Notes: generated from the sequence alone by a model not told the origin. Counted from the stretch's first letter, positions 9,081 through 22,148 are shown. The stretch: DNA of 64,000 bases from Nemopilema nomurai (GCA_003864495.1 ML133465.1:372001-436000), one strand, 5' to 3'. Numbers and translations are program-made.

Positions 9081-12000
9081 AATCCAGATTCCATATAGAA
9101 TACTGTTTTAGAATTCAGACTTGCTATAAAAACTATGTCATTAATGTCTAATTTGTTGAAACTATAGCTTTTCTTGTGTTAAACTCTTTTTAGCAATTTT
9201 GAAACTACAGAAGTACGAATTTAGCTGTCAACGTTGGGGAGTGCAATGGCGCATCTCTTTACTGTGTGCTCCAACTAGGAAGTATCTAATAATCTTTCAT
9301 ATGTCGGGGCAGGAATAAACCCTCGCACGATACCCCATAAAACCTTCACCAATGGATGGCTATAGTTTAGACAATGTTGCTTCTTTGTAGAAAACTCACC
9401 TTTTAGATACAAACTGTCGTGTTTGTTTCAAAGTTTACTTGAAAAATGTTACGTATTGTCAGACGTATCAATGTATCACAGCTGCTCTCGCCACCTTGTC
9501 TTTCTTTGACTGCTGCGTTGGGACGCGATTTGGATGGTTTTGAAAGTGGACTGTGTCGTCATTTGGGAGGATGAATAATTAATGCAAGGTGAAGCAGTTT
9601 CTAGGCGGTAACTCTAATTTCATACCAGGTATCCAAGCGGAGAAGACACGTGCTTCATTAAACCGGTCTGACGGTACAGAATAATAATTTTGCGTGCAAA
9701 AGTATTCAAGGTAGCTAATATGTTAGTTACCTTGGATAACTCAAGGATAGCAGTCAATTGGTGGATTAAGGCTGGTTAAATTAGTCATTGATATCTCTGC
9801 CTATTGTCTGTTTAATGTGCAAAGATTTTCTTTGCTTTCTTGCAATTAATCCTCTCCCCGAACAACTCCTCTTTGTTTCTTTTTGTTTTAGTAGATTTTT
9901 CTTTCCATCATCTTGAAATTTTTGTCCTTTTTGCAAACTTGAATTTTCGCTGAATTTCCAGCACCCGATTGGCTAAGACAGTCTGACCATGAGAATGGGT
10001 GCAGAAAAAAACTAATTTGCTGTAAATTAATTAATCTTTTTGTTAAGTAGCCATTCATTGTTTGTGCTTTTATTTAAGTAGCTTGTCATAAGGGGGGAGG
10101 GGGGTGTTGATGTTCCCTTTATCCTATGATTCAGTTTCCTCTATTATGCGGACTGTAAATACATTGTGTTATACTTGCTCATACGTCAGGTTTGGCCTCT
10201 TGTTTTTTAAGTACAATTTGATTTTTCGTGGTTTCCTTCTCAACAAGGATATAGCCTCTACCAGAGATCTAATTTTTCACTCTCTATAGAAATATACTAC
10301 CCAATATTGATGATAATAGACATATTAAAAATTCGTGATAAACATAATTTGTTTTAATCAACTCCAATAGTAAGGTTTGCATCACCTTGGAAATGCTGTC
10401 AAAGGAAACAGCTTTTTAATGTCCTTCTAAGAAATGTAGCTTAAGACCACATCCATACAATTTTGTGATTTTAATGCAAAAATTGATGTATATTTTTCTT
10501 TGAAGAGATCATTACAGTCAGTTGAATAAAGCTATTTGTCCCAAACACTCCTTTTTGTCACAAAAATAGGTAACACAAAATTAAATCAATATAATAGATC
10601 AATTTTCAAGTAGATTAATAAAGAATACAGTATATTAATCATATCCTTTGATGCAATCATACCTATCAAAATCCTCATCGATTGATTATGGCATAGAATA
10701 AGGGAAGATCGGTCAACATATAAAGTTTGTTTTGAGAAGTATGAACTGACAGTTATGCTGGTAGGCACTCAAGCATATTCTAATCTTAAAGAACCAGTAT
10801 ATTGATAAGCAAAGGTACTGCATTGCTACAAAGTGTATTGAAGGTAACAATATCGTAGTTGATGACTCATTCTTCTATTTGATCATTGAATGCAAGTATA
10901 GTTCGTATCGAATGAAAGGCGCCAATTGATGTGAATGGGAAACTTGCTTATTTTTATTGAGGAAAACAGTTATAAAATCTGTAAGAATAGTCTTAGTTGG
11001 GAATATATTAATGCATCACGTATGAAAAGTATTGAAGGAATCATAAGTATGTCAACATCTTTATATATTCATAATAGCAAGTCAACATTGAAATATACAA
11101 ATTAATGTCTTATTTGATTGATGGTCTTTTGTCGCAAATAAGTTTCAATATTAACAGTATTCAATTTTTTCTCAGCAGTTGTATACAGAGATCATGATAT
11201 GTAGATATTGTAAAGTGTGCTAAATAGGAATTGAGCAGTTTCAGATCCTTTTTGACCGTAATTTCTTCTAAGATGCGGTTATAAGAGCTTTTTATCAATA
11301 CTTCTACATTAAAGTACTGTCAAAACTGCTCCTAACTTTATCCATTCGCAGCCGGCTCATGAACGCCTTTCCATCCGTGACTACCTAAAGTCCTTAATTC
11401 TACACAAAGCAAAAAAGTATAAATAAAGCTACTGATGCGCTAAAGTGAAATTCAACCCTTCGTCAGTCACTTCGACATGTTTACAGTTATTTGTCAGTCA
11501 CTAGAAAAAGAGTCTTGAATTCAATCCGTTTGGAGTGACACCAAAGAAGACCTCTTTAACAGCGACAGCAGTTAGTTGCCACAAGTTGTATCCAAAATAA
11601 ATGGATTCATTCATCCAATGTGCTATCAATTCAAATATAATCAATGCGATATAATGAAATATTTATCTACATTGTTGGTAAATCTATTCTGTTATGACTC
11701 TTGCTGTTATGAGATGATATTTTCTGACCATGGAACAGAAGAGCTGAGCTTGGAAAATTTTCATTAAGTTGTGGGTATGGATTCTTCTATCAACGAATGA
11801 TGTCACTATTTCAATGTTATACTGAATCTATGAGAATAACTATACTCTATTTTGATGGAAAATTAAACAAATAGAAGAAAACGAATGCTTTACTTGAAAT
11901 TAGAAATCGGATGCCGAACAAACGTAAACATACCCGGAACTGATGTCCTCGCAATGTTTCAATTGATGAATATAACGTTATATCAATTTTTAACATTAAA

Positions 12001-12345
12001 TACGAAATTATGTAGTTGAAATGTTTTTGAAATTGGATTGTAAACAAATTCATGAAGTTTTGAAAATTTAATTAGGCTAAGAATAAGATTGATCTACTCC
12101 ACTTCTATCTATGTTGTTTACTTATAACCGTGCTGGTTTATGAAAGGCACACTTTTCAGTAGCTTATATATCCTTTGTAGATATGTGGCCTTTTGTTAGC
12201 TTGTACTTCATTACCGTAGACAATAATTGACTTTGCAAGCATGGTAAAACTTTTTAACATGTGACAAATCAGCCATAGCTAAGATCCCTCATTATGAATG
12301 TTTCTTTTCAAAGATATTCCACTTAACGTCCAAGGCAAAAGAAGC
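9081..12345. other. Intergenic region between divergent genes A and B
   Basis: About 3.3 kb, AT-rich. The open frames are all under 75 codons, with no conserved motif and no similarity to other parts of the window. It contains a G-rich tract near 10,090. It should hold the promoters of genes A and B, but none could be identified. Confidence 0.5.
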
Positions 12346-12389
12346 ATGGACAGTAAGCAGACTGTAAAGTTCTCTGCAGTGGCGTTACT
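12346..12389 (+). CDS. Gene B exon 1: 44-bp start exon with half a signal peptide
   Basis: ATG followed by [14 protein letters not shown] and a strong GTAAGT donor in phase 2. Joined to the exon at 13918 (acceptor TCACATTAG) the hydrophobic core continues [10 protein letters not shown], giving a typical cleavable signal peptide of about 26 residues. Supported by phase and sequence character only. Confidence 0.65.
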
Positions 12390-15300
12390 GTAAGTAGCTA
12401 AAAGCATGTGTTTGACATGATTTTTCAAATATAACGGTGATACTAATGAATAATATTGTCTACAATAGACAAACTATTATTCCAAAATTTAAGGCAAAGG
12501 TTTGGCAGCGGGTTTTCAATAAGGTTAGGCTAACGAGTTCAAATAGCTAGAAAATTACTCAAAACGAAATTCCAAGGTTTTTGTTGGCTGTCCCTGTTGG
12601 TTTATTAAAAGAATAAATCTGAAATGTAAAAGTACTTAATGGAAATTAAGTAAGAATTAGATGCAAAAATAAGAAAGGGACTGAGCCTGGAGAGACCATT
12701 CATAAATCATTATCCAAAATATTCAATTGAAAGATTTCAAATATTAGAGGCACATAGTGGTAAAAATGTTTATGATGTTTCTAGACCTAGAACAAAAGTC
12801 TGACATAGCAAATTATTTTGTGAAGGATCTTCCGAAATATTTTCACATCCAAGGATAAATGAATAAATGAATAAGTGGCTTTATTTGAATATATTTGATG
12901 CTAGTTATGAAAGCAAAAGGTTCTAGGCACAATTGTTATTGCAGGTTATGGTATTGTGGCAGGTTTACGATTGACAGTTCAATTGACTCTTGGTGGCTAT
13001 TCAATCTTGTTAGTGATATCAGAGAATCCTGCTTTAATTTAGAATTAAGCTTTTTATTTATTAATGATCTTTTTTAAAACATTCACTGTCTACATTTTTT
13101 GCAACCTTGGGACTGAAAACATGTTCTTACAACGGGTTACAGATTTTGTGGACATGCTTCAACCGATATATAACGACTCATATTTCTGCAAAACACCCCC
13201 TTTACCAGTCACACAATCTTGTTAAACAAGACTTTTTCAATGCATTTACGAAAGTTATGAGGCTTGAACAGTTTTAACACTATACTTGTGGACACCTTTG
13301 CTATCTTTTGAAGAGGAATAGTAAATGAGGCTGACGGAAAAGGCAAGCTTTTACTTGTAAAAAATCGCGTTGTTCCATAATAAGCGTACAGGCCAGACGC
13401 TGGGATTTTGACATTAAGTAATAGGTTCTAGCTGTTGGTGAAGTCCAGTCGTATTAAAGCTCTGAAATCAGAACAGCAGACATAATTCGTTGTTTGAATT
13501 AATGCAAATTGATATATCACAGCTTTAAACTTGTTCCTTTCTAATGACAAAACAGAGGACAAATCTAAATGAATAGTTACGTCAACCTACTCATAGCTGA
13601 CTTTCATTTTGAAATTTTAAAGCATTTTCGTTGCCAAGTTTCTAAGGAAAGATAGCGCTTAGAGTTATACCTACCTTGAAAAAATACAAGAGTTTAATAT
13701 AATCGGAATTAGTTTTCTTGGGCTTTGGTATTATCTGAGTTTGAGCAGTTACTTTGAATTGCACACTGTCGTGATGCGACATGGAAGGAGTCAGTAATAA
13801 TCTTTGGTAATTTTGATCTTCTGGTACTTTCCAGCTGCTAAATATGCTTTGAACATTTTGAATTTATAACTGGCAGCAATGTTTTCATTCTTTTGGGTAC
13901 TTTCAATTTCACATTAGGACTGTGACAATCGTGGGAGCAGTGAATGGAGAAATCCTACGCTTATCTTGCAAGATATTTGCTGACTTCTCTGTGGTTTCAA
14001 GTGATAAGTTCCTAGCTGCATCATACCATTCCATCAATGCCAATGTGGAGATGTGCAAATCGCACTGCATCATGGACCCACAGTGTAAATCGATCAATGT
14101 AAATGAAGATGAAGGTATTTGCCAGTTGAACAACAAGTCAGATCAAGACTCGAAAGACAACATTCAGACCACTGTGAAGGATAATTGGACATACTTTTCG
14201 ACTAAGTATAACGAAACATCAGTAAGTGAGGTGTTGCTATATATTTGGTACTGGTAACGACTTAAACTCTTACTTACTCATTACAGCAGGTCCATTTATT
14301 TACCACGGTTCTTTGCCTTTAGACTGAACATAGTCCCCGTCTTTTATGTCATATACAATCTCTGCCAAAAGTAGTTGGAACACCGTGAGATTTTTTTCAT
14401 TTTGCGTCCCCCGTTCTATTTCCGTCTCTCCTTGTTAGCTGCAACCCCCTTGCCCCCTTAAACAATGTTGCATCTTTAGAGAAAGACCATAGGTACATGG
14501 GAATACTTCACTTTTGTTTTTAGGATTATTCACATTTGCGCTACACAACATTGTTTACGGGGCGAGGGGATTTGGCAATTTGCGTGATGCGTAAATTAGG
14601 GCAAGTGTTCCAAGACTTTTGGCAGAGATTGTCTGAGTTTTTTTTGAAAACGTAGAGATACAAACCCAGAACCTTGACCAAACCTAGGGTAATCGAGGGT
14701 GCTGATTTCAATGCCGTTGACTGCAGGGGGGCTGCATTTTCCTTTGTTTTTGTGTTGAAATTAACGTTCATAAGAATACAACTAGTGTTTGTTAATATTT
14801 TCGTATAGAAAGGGGGTAAAATAGGGCTGCCACGGTAAGTTGGCAATAGATGAAGGCAACCAGCGCCTTGAAGTTGGTAGTTTCGCTACTTAAACGATTC
14901 GGTATGCAAGTGACTGAGCATTGTCATTTGCGTCACAGACTTATCATCTACCATCTACTCAAATAGCCATATTCACTGAATAATCTGGATTGCTAAACAA
15001 CCAATAAATGACTCAAAATTATTCTTATCTGTGTTAAAAGGGAATGTTTACAAATTTAGATCCATGTGGAGGGCTTAAGGAAAACCTGGAAGCATAGCTA
15101 CAATAATGTTTCGTGGAGAAATGTCATCTGAAACGAGAGTCTACGCTTATTTTAGCATGTAGCATCTTCTTTCGTCTTCATCTCTTCTATTTTTACCTTC
15201 CGTCTGGGCTTCGAACACTGTTCCTAACATGTTTTCCCTTTAAAGTCTAGTTAAGAAGTTCTTTTGCAACAACCCATGAACTGTCGTCGCTAAGGTTGCT

Positions 15301-18300
15301 TGAAAATATTTATCTCTGCCATGATTGCTATTTCTTGGGCAAATTTTATATCAGAATAATTTAAAGCACATATTTACAGAGAATCAATGGGAAACCATCG
15401 CCTCAAAAAAATTCTGCTTTTATACTTTTTGGATATTCGTTGGGGAAACGAGTTAGAGGTATATCCGAAAAGAATACGTAGCCCCCAGTAAAGAGAGTGA
15501 GAGCGCATGCGCACTTTGCAATTTACGGCAAACAGGCAAAGGGGACATTCACGCTTATGCTCTGAACAATGGCGCCTCAATCTTGTCTCTCCAACAAGTG
15601 TTCGATAGAATGACAGAATTATGAAAGTTTTTCTTGCAAACAGGTTGGATATAACTGCAGATCGTTTGGCAAATGTTCTTCTGGACTGAAATGCTTGGAT
15701 ACTTGCTCGTGCCCAGGCTACCAGTGTGTCGGTTTGTAATGTTTACTTTTATTACCAAAGTCAAGCAACATATTTTGCGCTAGTTAACAAGATACTATAA
15801 GGCTTGCATTTCTATCGACTTTATTAGAATGCATTGAGAAGGCCTTTTGATGATTAAACCACCTTCAATTGACAGGTTGCGCTAAAAATGTTAGCAAATG
15901 AGATTTAATTCCTTCAAATGGCTGATGGGAATGTCTAGGCCAAAATTCTTTATGAAAGTAAATCAAGACTTATGCTTTGATATATATGCTGAAAATTCAA
16001 TATTCATTTATCCTCAAACATTTTTTAGAAGATAGGTAGCCTTCCTTCTGTGCAGGATAGAATTGATAGTAAATAAGCATTTCATTCCTCAATAAATACT
16101 TATTTTATATTTAGATATTGATGAATGTGCAGTAGGTACCCACAACTGCCACATTTACGCCACATGCTCAAACAGTTTTTCATCATTTTCATGCAAATGT
16201 AAATTAGGACATGTTGGCAATGGAACCCTTTGTACAGGTATATGAAAAGCACTTTCTTATTCCGTGATCTATCAGTAAAAATAAACTGCGTAGAGTTAGC
16301 GATAAATGCAAGATTATTATTATAGTTTAAGCCAACTGAGAAATTGTTGATTTAATCGTACCTTGCGTAAAATGTTGCACCACAAGCATCAGTATGTCTC
16401 ATTTTGTGTATCCACAGACACCTTGATAAGATGCTTACGGATGAACTAAGAATCTGCTAGCTACCGTGATACTGTGATCACGACTGATCGACAATCTGTT
16501 AATAATCATAATCATTTATCTTTTATCGATAACCATTTAAGCTGCGACTATGAATGATCAATCAATTGCAGTTACCGATCGTCTTATAGAAAAGTAGCAT
16601 GCTACTGTAAAATTCAAACATGATTGTTTGATCCAAAGAGTGAATCAAGCTTTTTGAACTAAAGATTGAAGGAACATCGACGCAGTACCAAAAATAAACG
16701 ATAACCATGTCTAATGATATTGGTCATTTCTTATGAAAATGACTAAACAAAAGATGGCAGGGCATTTTCCCATATAAGGTAGATTTGGCATGTACTGGAA
16801 ATTCATTGCCAAATGTTTTTGTCGGAAAACAAAATTGAAATGCATTATGAACGCACTAATAAACATAAATCTATCATCGTGTTTTCTAGTGTGGCATCAA
16901 TAAATGTGTTTTTTATCTATCCTGAATGTCTGTTATCAATTACTGCTTACTCAAAGGATGGATCGTTTAAATTCTAAGCATCTTTTAACATCAGACCATA
17001 TTCTATGACATCGGAAAATAATACAAGTAATATGAGATGTTATCATGTCACTTGAGAATACAAAATTTATTCTTTTAATTTAATTTTTTAGATTCTGATG
17101 AATGCCTGATGGGCTCTCACAATTGCAGCACAAGAGCTGAATGTATAAATCTTAAAGGCTCATACAACTGCTCATGTAGAACGGGCTACGAAGGAGACGG
17201 GAAGCGTTGCAATGGTAAGAAAATTTAAGCCAGAATGCATTTCTGTACAGCAAAATGCTTTGAACAGTTAACTGAAAAATTGTACTGTCAAGGCCTAAAC
17301 TCATCTTGTAAAAGCATCTTTAAAGACCAAATAAATTTTGAAATTAAAAGCGTTTACACCAAAACGTTATTTTATCATAGAGTTGGTTGCTTTGAGCATT
17401 TTGAAGTTATGATGCTACAAAGTAAAGTCTTTTCCACAAGATAGCAAAAAATACGACACAGTTCTTAGATATTCCGACCAAAAGTTATACGGCAATTATT
17501 GGCCAATCATCAAGAGTGTTTTTAATAGTTTAAAGATATCATTTTGCAGTTAACACGATTGGGTCAAAATATTTAGAGCACCAGTAAATCATGAGCTCTT
17601 TCATTGCTAGATGGCGCTGAAAATGCTCTTCTATAAAGTTTAACTTAACTTGTAATCCAAAGAAGCTAGTTATCTACTTTTTAGATTGAATTCTTGAATA
17701 GAAAAATTAATAAAGACTAGCATTTTTATGTCTCAAGATGTATATTTTCATATTTTTTCAAGTAATGATAGATGTTCTAAATATATATTTGCTCGTAAGA
17801 CATCAATGAGTGCACGAAGAATGGGGATGCTTGTGGAGAGGACAAGATTTGTCAGAACTCAGTTGGGTCTTTCCTTTGCTTGCGGAAAAACTTTGTCGGA
17901 AATACAAGTGTATGGCTAGGTATGGACATTGAAGTAAAAGTCTTCAATTTTTTCAGTTAGCAAGTTCTTAAAAGTGAAAGATTGTCCTCTGCAAGTAATA
18001 CAAACAGAGTTTAATCAATAATAAAAGTTGTAGTTCAAAATGCTAACAGTGGTCTAATAAGAGTAATAGGGAAATGGAACAACAATGTTATGATAGTAAG
18101 GCTAAAATATCAAAGCTTTATTACAACGCATCTGGAGAAAACAGTGTACTGCCTTCCAACACCAGTGTGAGTGAATCCTAGCCTTTATCAGTGACCTTTT
18201 GTTTTTCAACTTTATGAAAGTTAACTTTTGTCTTTTCCTGACATGACGCAATATATGCATTCTATTACAAAGTGCAACCTTAATCAGGTTTCTTTAGTAA

Positions 18301-21300
18301 CATTTTTAAGCAATATCCAAAAACTAATCTAGTGGAAAGAAGTAGATTCCGATCTTAAAAGTCTTCAGCACAGCAATGGTAGCCAAAATGTATTTCTCTG
18401 CAACGTTCCTCCAAAAATTTGATTAAATTTTTATATTGATTATATAACAGGTATCGACAATGTCGCATTTAACATCAGAGAAGGTCAATATTCTAGCGCG
18501 AGTGATGCCTATAGCTCAAATAAGGTAATTGATGGTAACATGACAACATGTATTGTGACCATGAAAATGCCTAATCCATGGTGGATGGTTGCCCTTCGAA
18601 GAGAGTTTGCTATCACAGGAGTAGTTGTATTGTTCTCACAAATACATCCTGGTATCACATATAACATTCTTGTTGGGAACTATAATGCAAGTGGCGGAGT
18701 GGGCAATCTTCCTTGCGCCACAAATGCATCACTGCAACATAGTCAACTGCAAGTGCTGTCATGTCCAAGAACAATGTATGGACGCTATGTGACTGTCATG
18801 GCAACAAAGGAATCAAGATTGTGGCTTTGTGAAGTAGAGATTTATGAAGGTTAGCCATCAATCATACGTAATCACGATATTGATGCGCTATTGTATTAAC
18901 AAACAGCTCAAATTATTGGTAAAAGCATTATAAATTGGAAATACATTGCCTCTATGAATTGCATTACAAGTAACGTTAGTTACTGAAATAAATTTCATTG
19001 TAAAAGTTTAACTTAGAAGAAGATTGTCTGCGAAATTCTATGAGGTTACGCTCCCATAAGTATGACCATTTAGCCTTTTTTGAACACATATTATTACCCC
19101 CCCCCCCCTCTTTTTTTCGTGAAGTTTTCTACTTGAAAATCATTTACGTCATTTAATTCGAGATCCTTACTTTCATTGCAGACTTTGACAACATTGCTTG
19201 CTTTAAGCAATGTCAGCTGCTCCATTTATATAAAAATGCATCTTGCTTTAATCAAGTTCCTTTTTTTCCAATAAAGCCAACATAGCATATAAGAGAAGAA
19301 ATACCAAATCAAAGCTGTTGACCATTGACGGATCACCATTAGTAAGTTCAGAGAATAAACTAACCATGTACTATTCACCAAGTGATCTATTGATGTCAAC
19401 TGTGAAATCATGGTGGAGAGTTTTTTTGGATCGGAAGGCTTTGGTTGACCTCGTTGTGATACAAGTTGGACAGTACTGGCAAAACTCTGTCGCACTCAAC
19501 ATTTCAGTGGATGACCCTTTTCTCCGAGAAAGTCACCTTTGCACCGCCGGTGAAACCTTTGGGAGCAACGAAACAAGAACTTTACAGTGCTTGAAGCCAT
19601 TACCTGGCCAGTTTGTTACTATCACTACTTCCAGTCACGTGAACTTGCAAATTTGCAGCGTTGAGATTTTTGAAGGTATGATCAAGACTGCATTTGATTC
19701 GTCAAGTCTAACGTTTTGTATTTCTGATTGCTATGAAGCTATTCCTTAGTTCAAGACTATAAAGTTTCTAACAGTTTTCGACTTTTTAGCATATGATCAA
19801 CAAAATTATTGATAAATATGGGAGCTTATTAGAAAAAACGTTTTGCGCATGTTTCTCAATATCAAAACAATTGTGAACACTCAATGTACTACTTTAGGGT
19901 CTGAGAGTCTCGCGGTTTGCACGTTTTGGGAATTTTTCGCGAAATTTTCTGAAAAAGCATTATTCAAAATTGAATTTCGAAAAAGTTTTTTGTGTGCAAA
20001 ATTACAAAAAAGTCTCGTCAAGAGAAATTTTTGCATTAAATTGTTTGTATTCGTTTCTTCATTTATTTGCGTTACTCTTCCTTGATCACTCCAATCTTTA
20101 GTCTCTTGGGCAATAGAAACCTATAAATTGTCACCATGACTGTTAAGGCCAAACAGAGGGAATTGTGAGGTCGAATGAGGACGAAATTGATGGCAATTTA
20201 GAGTGAGAAGAAGGGGAAAGTGACAGTTAGTATAATATTTGATGTTGGAAGTACCGAAAACGAATACTAGAAAATTGTGTTTTCCTCTTAACTTTTCCTC
20301 AACCACTAAAGTTTCGTCATGCAAAAATGCAAGTTTTTCTCTATTTTGTAAGCTTTTATCGCAAAGTTTGTACTAACGTGTTTTAAAAAGGTTTATGCCA
20401 TCAATTTCGCGAATTTTTCTTCTCGCAAATCTTTCTGCCCGTGAAAGTTTCTGCACCCAAAGTAGCAAGTCTCTGAAAGATAATGAGATTAGGTGGAAGT
20501 TTTAAAAAGCTGTTTCTTCATACATGATTGCTTTCTGACAAGAGAAATTTGAAATGAAGATTAGTTGTGTTTATCTCATTAAAAACCTAACTTCGTTCAT
20601 TTTTATCAAGGATTCTATTCCTGTCTTGATTGGTTTCGAATGGGAGCCAGGAAGAATGGAAACTATTCGGTATTAAATGGATCGGCTAAGCCACATATCG
20701 TGTATTGTGACTTGACAACAGAAAGCAATTCATCTTGGACCCTTGTTGCATCATTTGCATTGAAAAACGTGGATCATTTTAGAAATGTTCCATATTTTGA
20801 GAACAATCCTCTAAATGAAAATGCCGCTCAATGGGAATTGTACAGGTAAAGTAAAATTGTAAAAAATCTTAGCACTTAAATATTCACAAACAAGCAATTT
20901 CATGAACGGTCAAATTAAACAAGGTCTGCATTCTGTATCAATTTATCTACTTTGATTGACGTTAATGCGTCTGGAAATGCAATAATAAAGGAATTTCAAT
21001 AGCAAGAAGGAAAACAAAAGCAGAACTTTGTTCTATTTAGCTACTAGAGTATTGAAAGTCCACCGTTAAAGAACTGGAAATAATCACAGAAGTTAAATTT
21101 CGAAAACTAAGATTTTTTCAGCATGTTAATGTTACATTTTAAGTCCCTAACAAAAATGTAACAGAATGTAAGTTATACAGTTATATTTTCATTTGAATAG
21201 AGCCTGTAGAACAAATAGAGACACATGTATGATGATGCATTTTGCTTAAAACTATTGTCATCATCATTTCAAATTAAATACATAATTGTAATATAACAGA

Positions 21301-22148
21301 GTCAATACGTCGGCCAGAAATGAGATGCGCCATTATATTAGAAGCCAATCTTTTAACTGATGTACAGAACTGACTTTATGTGCAGTTTTCGGGCCTTTAA
21401 ACCTAAAGCTAGCTGGAGAAAAAGGTTGTGACAATTATATTGGTTTGTCAAACAGCGCGGTTGCTAAGTTATCATCGTTTGCTCGGTTATCAATAGATAT
21501 AGTTGTGTATCTAAAAGTCTGTAATGACCGCATACTCAATCATTATGCTTATCTGAACGCCCCCGAACATGGTAACAATTACTTTTGCCTTGCATACTAA
21601 TGGTTCCTTACTGGACTAGTTATCTACGGTTTTGCTCGGCTAAATAGGAATATCTCTAGGGTGAATCCGGGAATCTCTGACTTACGAAATTTTGCTTTAT
21701 ACCACATTCAGTTTTACTTGTGAAACATGAGAGTAAAGTACGCCTAATTGCTTTTTTCAGGCAAAGCAAGCAGAATATGGAGGCACTTCTGTCTGTTTCT
21801 TTACAATGGAGAATCACATGCAGCTTCCCTGTATATGGAGTTGATTATCGTGATTATATCAGAGCAGATAAAAACCAGATTAACCCACTTAGGCTTCATG
21901 GCTTAGAAGTTCTTGCTACTGTAGAGTTTGTGAATGTACGAGGAAAGTATCTATTTCAATCAATGATACCCTTCTGGCAAAGTAGTTCTGCAATGTTCCA
22001 TACAGATTCAAGCTTTAACTCAGTACTTGGACAGGGAAGTTCTCCAAGTGAAGACAACTTTGGGTACTATATGGTTATTAATCCACAGTTTAGGTGTACA
22101 GAAGGTGAAGACAGTACAACCCAATTGTGGTTCGGTTCAAACCACTAA
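12346..22148 (+). CDS. Gene B: secreted PAN-EGF-F5/8C-fibrinogen-like protein, 740 residues
   Basis: Ten exons join in phase with no stop: 12346-12389, 13918-14221, 15644-15731, 16115-16237, 17092-17214, 17800-17919, 18451-18849, 19277-19675, 20611-20845, 21761-22148 (2223 nt). Order: signal peptide split over exons 1-2; PAN/apple domain to about residue 116; Cys-rich linker to 145; three EGF units (146-267); two F5/8C domains (268-400, 401-533); a fibrinogen-like module (534-740). There is no membrane anchor, so it is probably secreted. PAN, F5/8C and fibrinogen-like modules often bind glycans or glycoproteins in other animals; the ligand here is unknown. The third EGF lacks C5 and C6. Exon 1 is only 44 bp and was chosen because it completes a signal peptide in the right phase. 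Confidence 0.8.
13918..14221 (+). CDS. Gene B exon 2: PAN/apple domain
   Basis: Encodes the end of the signal peptide, then LSCKIF, a long loop, [18 protein letters not shown] and GICQLN. The cysteine spacing and the C-x3-C followed by C-K-S fit a PAN/apple fold. It ends in phase 0 at a GTAAGT donor. Confidence 0.8.
14222..15643. other. Gene B intron 2
   Basis: Contains the palindromic MITE at 14356-14631. The minus-strand 101-codon frame at 14541-14846 overlaps it and has no recognisable product. Nothing else was identified. Confidence 0.5.
14356..14631. mobile_element. Palindromic MITE
   Basis: The left end begins CAATCTCTGCCAAAAGT and continues to TTGGAACAC; the right end is its inverted copy. 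The inner arms also pair around AAACAATGTTG, so most of the 276 bp folds back on itself. TTGGAACAC ends are common in Tc1/mariner-type elements. A TA precedes the left end, but no matching TA follows the right end. It has no coding capacity and sits in a gene B intron. Confidence 0.75.
15644..15731 (+). CDS. Gene B exon 3: short Cys-rich linker
   Basis: Encodes [17 protein letters not shown] then [11 protein letters not shown]: seven cysteines in 29 residues, between the PAN domain and the first EGF. It enters in phase 0, matching the PAN exon, and leaves in phase 1, matching the EGF exon. A partial EGF-like fold is possible. Confidence 0.75.
16115..16237 (+). CDS. Gene B exon 4: calcium-binding EGF 1
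   Basis: 123 bp, phase 1 at both ends. It starts [12 protein letters not shown] and ends [14 protein letters not shown], with six cysteines at EGF-CA spacing and the D-I-D-E calcium motif. Confidence 0.85.
17092..17214 (+). CDS. Gene B exon 5: calcium-binding EGF 2
   Basis: 123 bp, phase 1 at both ends. It starts [24 protein letters not shown] matches the Asn/Asp beta-hydroxylation consensus, followed by GYEGDGKRC. All six cysteines are present. Confidence 0.85.
17800..17919 (+). CDS. Gene B exon 6: EGF 3 lacking C5 and C6
   Basis: 120 bp, phase 1 at both ends, with acceptor GCTCGTAAG and donor GTATGG. It starts [12 protein letters not shown] and continues [11 protein letters not shown], then reads LRKNF where C5 should follow and ends VWL where C6 should be. 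The exon is open and in phase, so it is probably used, but the third EGF disulfide cannot form. A longer frame over the same bases (17728-17919) is a shadow. Confidence 0.7.
   Translation, partial: TSMSARRMGMLVERTRFVRTQLGLSFACGKTLSEIQVYG
18451..18849 (+). CDS. Gene B exon 7: F5/8C domain 1
   Basis: 399 bp, phase 1 at both ends: one whole F5/8-type-C, fucolectin-like domain. Landmarks are [41 protein letters not shown] and [10 protein letters not shown]. The usual WWxVDLG reads WWMVALR, so the domain is diverged. The RGDCC-type fucose-site signature of F-type lectins is not present. Confidence 0.8.
19182..19276 (+). other. Possible relic F5/8C exon start just before exon 8
   Basis: Acceptor TTTCATTGCAG at 19181 is followed in phase 1 by DFDNIACF, similar to the start of exon 7 (GIDNVAF), but this frame stops before the main domain. 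The functional acceptor is taken as 19276 because it gives exactly 399 bp, like exon 7. The relic may be a remnant of a duplicated exon start. Confidence 0.3.
19277..19675 (+). CDS. Gene B exon 8: F5/8C domain 2, diverged
   Basis: 399 bp, phase 1 at both ends. Landmarks are [43 protein letters not shown] and [10 protein letters not shown]. It is the most diverged F5/8C copy in the window: the QVDLG part is lost and GRYV reads GQFV. Confidence 0.75.
20611..20845 (+). CDS. Gene B exon 9: fibrinogen-like N-half
   Basis: 235 bp, entering in phase 1 and leaving in phase 2. It encodes [34 protein letters not shown] and WELYR. The S-C-x-x-W, G-Y and Y-C-D pattern with a WTL strand resembles the N-terminal part of fibrinogen-related and intelectin-like domains. 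Confidence 0.75.
21761..22148 (+). CDS. Gene B exon 10: fibrinogen-like C-half and stop
   Basis: Strong acceptor CTTTTTTCAG. Contains [44 protein letters not shown] and [10 protein letters not shown], then TAA. Conserved with the last exons of genes A and C; the C-half does not look like a canonical vertebrate fibrinogen domain and may be a cnidarian variant. Confidence 0.8.

Noticed and set aside
17728..17919. 63-codon ORF over gene B exon 6
   Set aside because: Another frame of the same bases encodes an EGF with correct splice phase; this one is a shadow.
19895..20485. Possible TIR element in a gene B intron, with TTTCGCGAA motifs on both sides
   Set aside because: Similarity of the two ends is short and patchy, and no target duplication was found.
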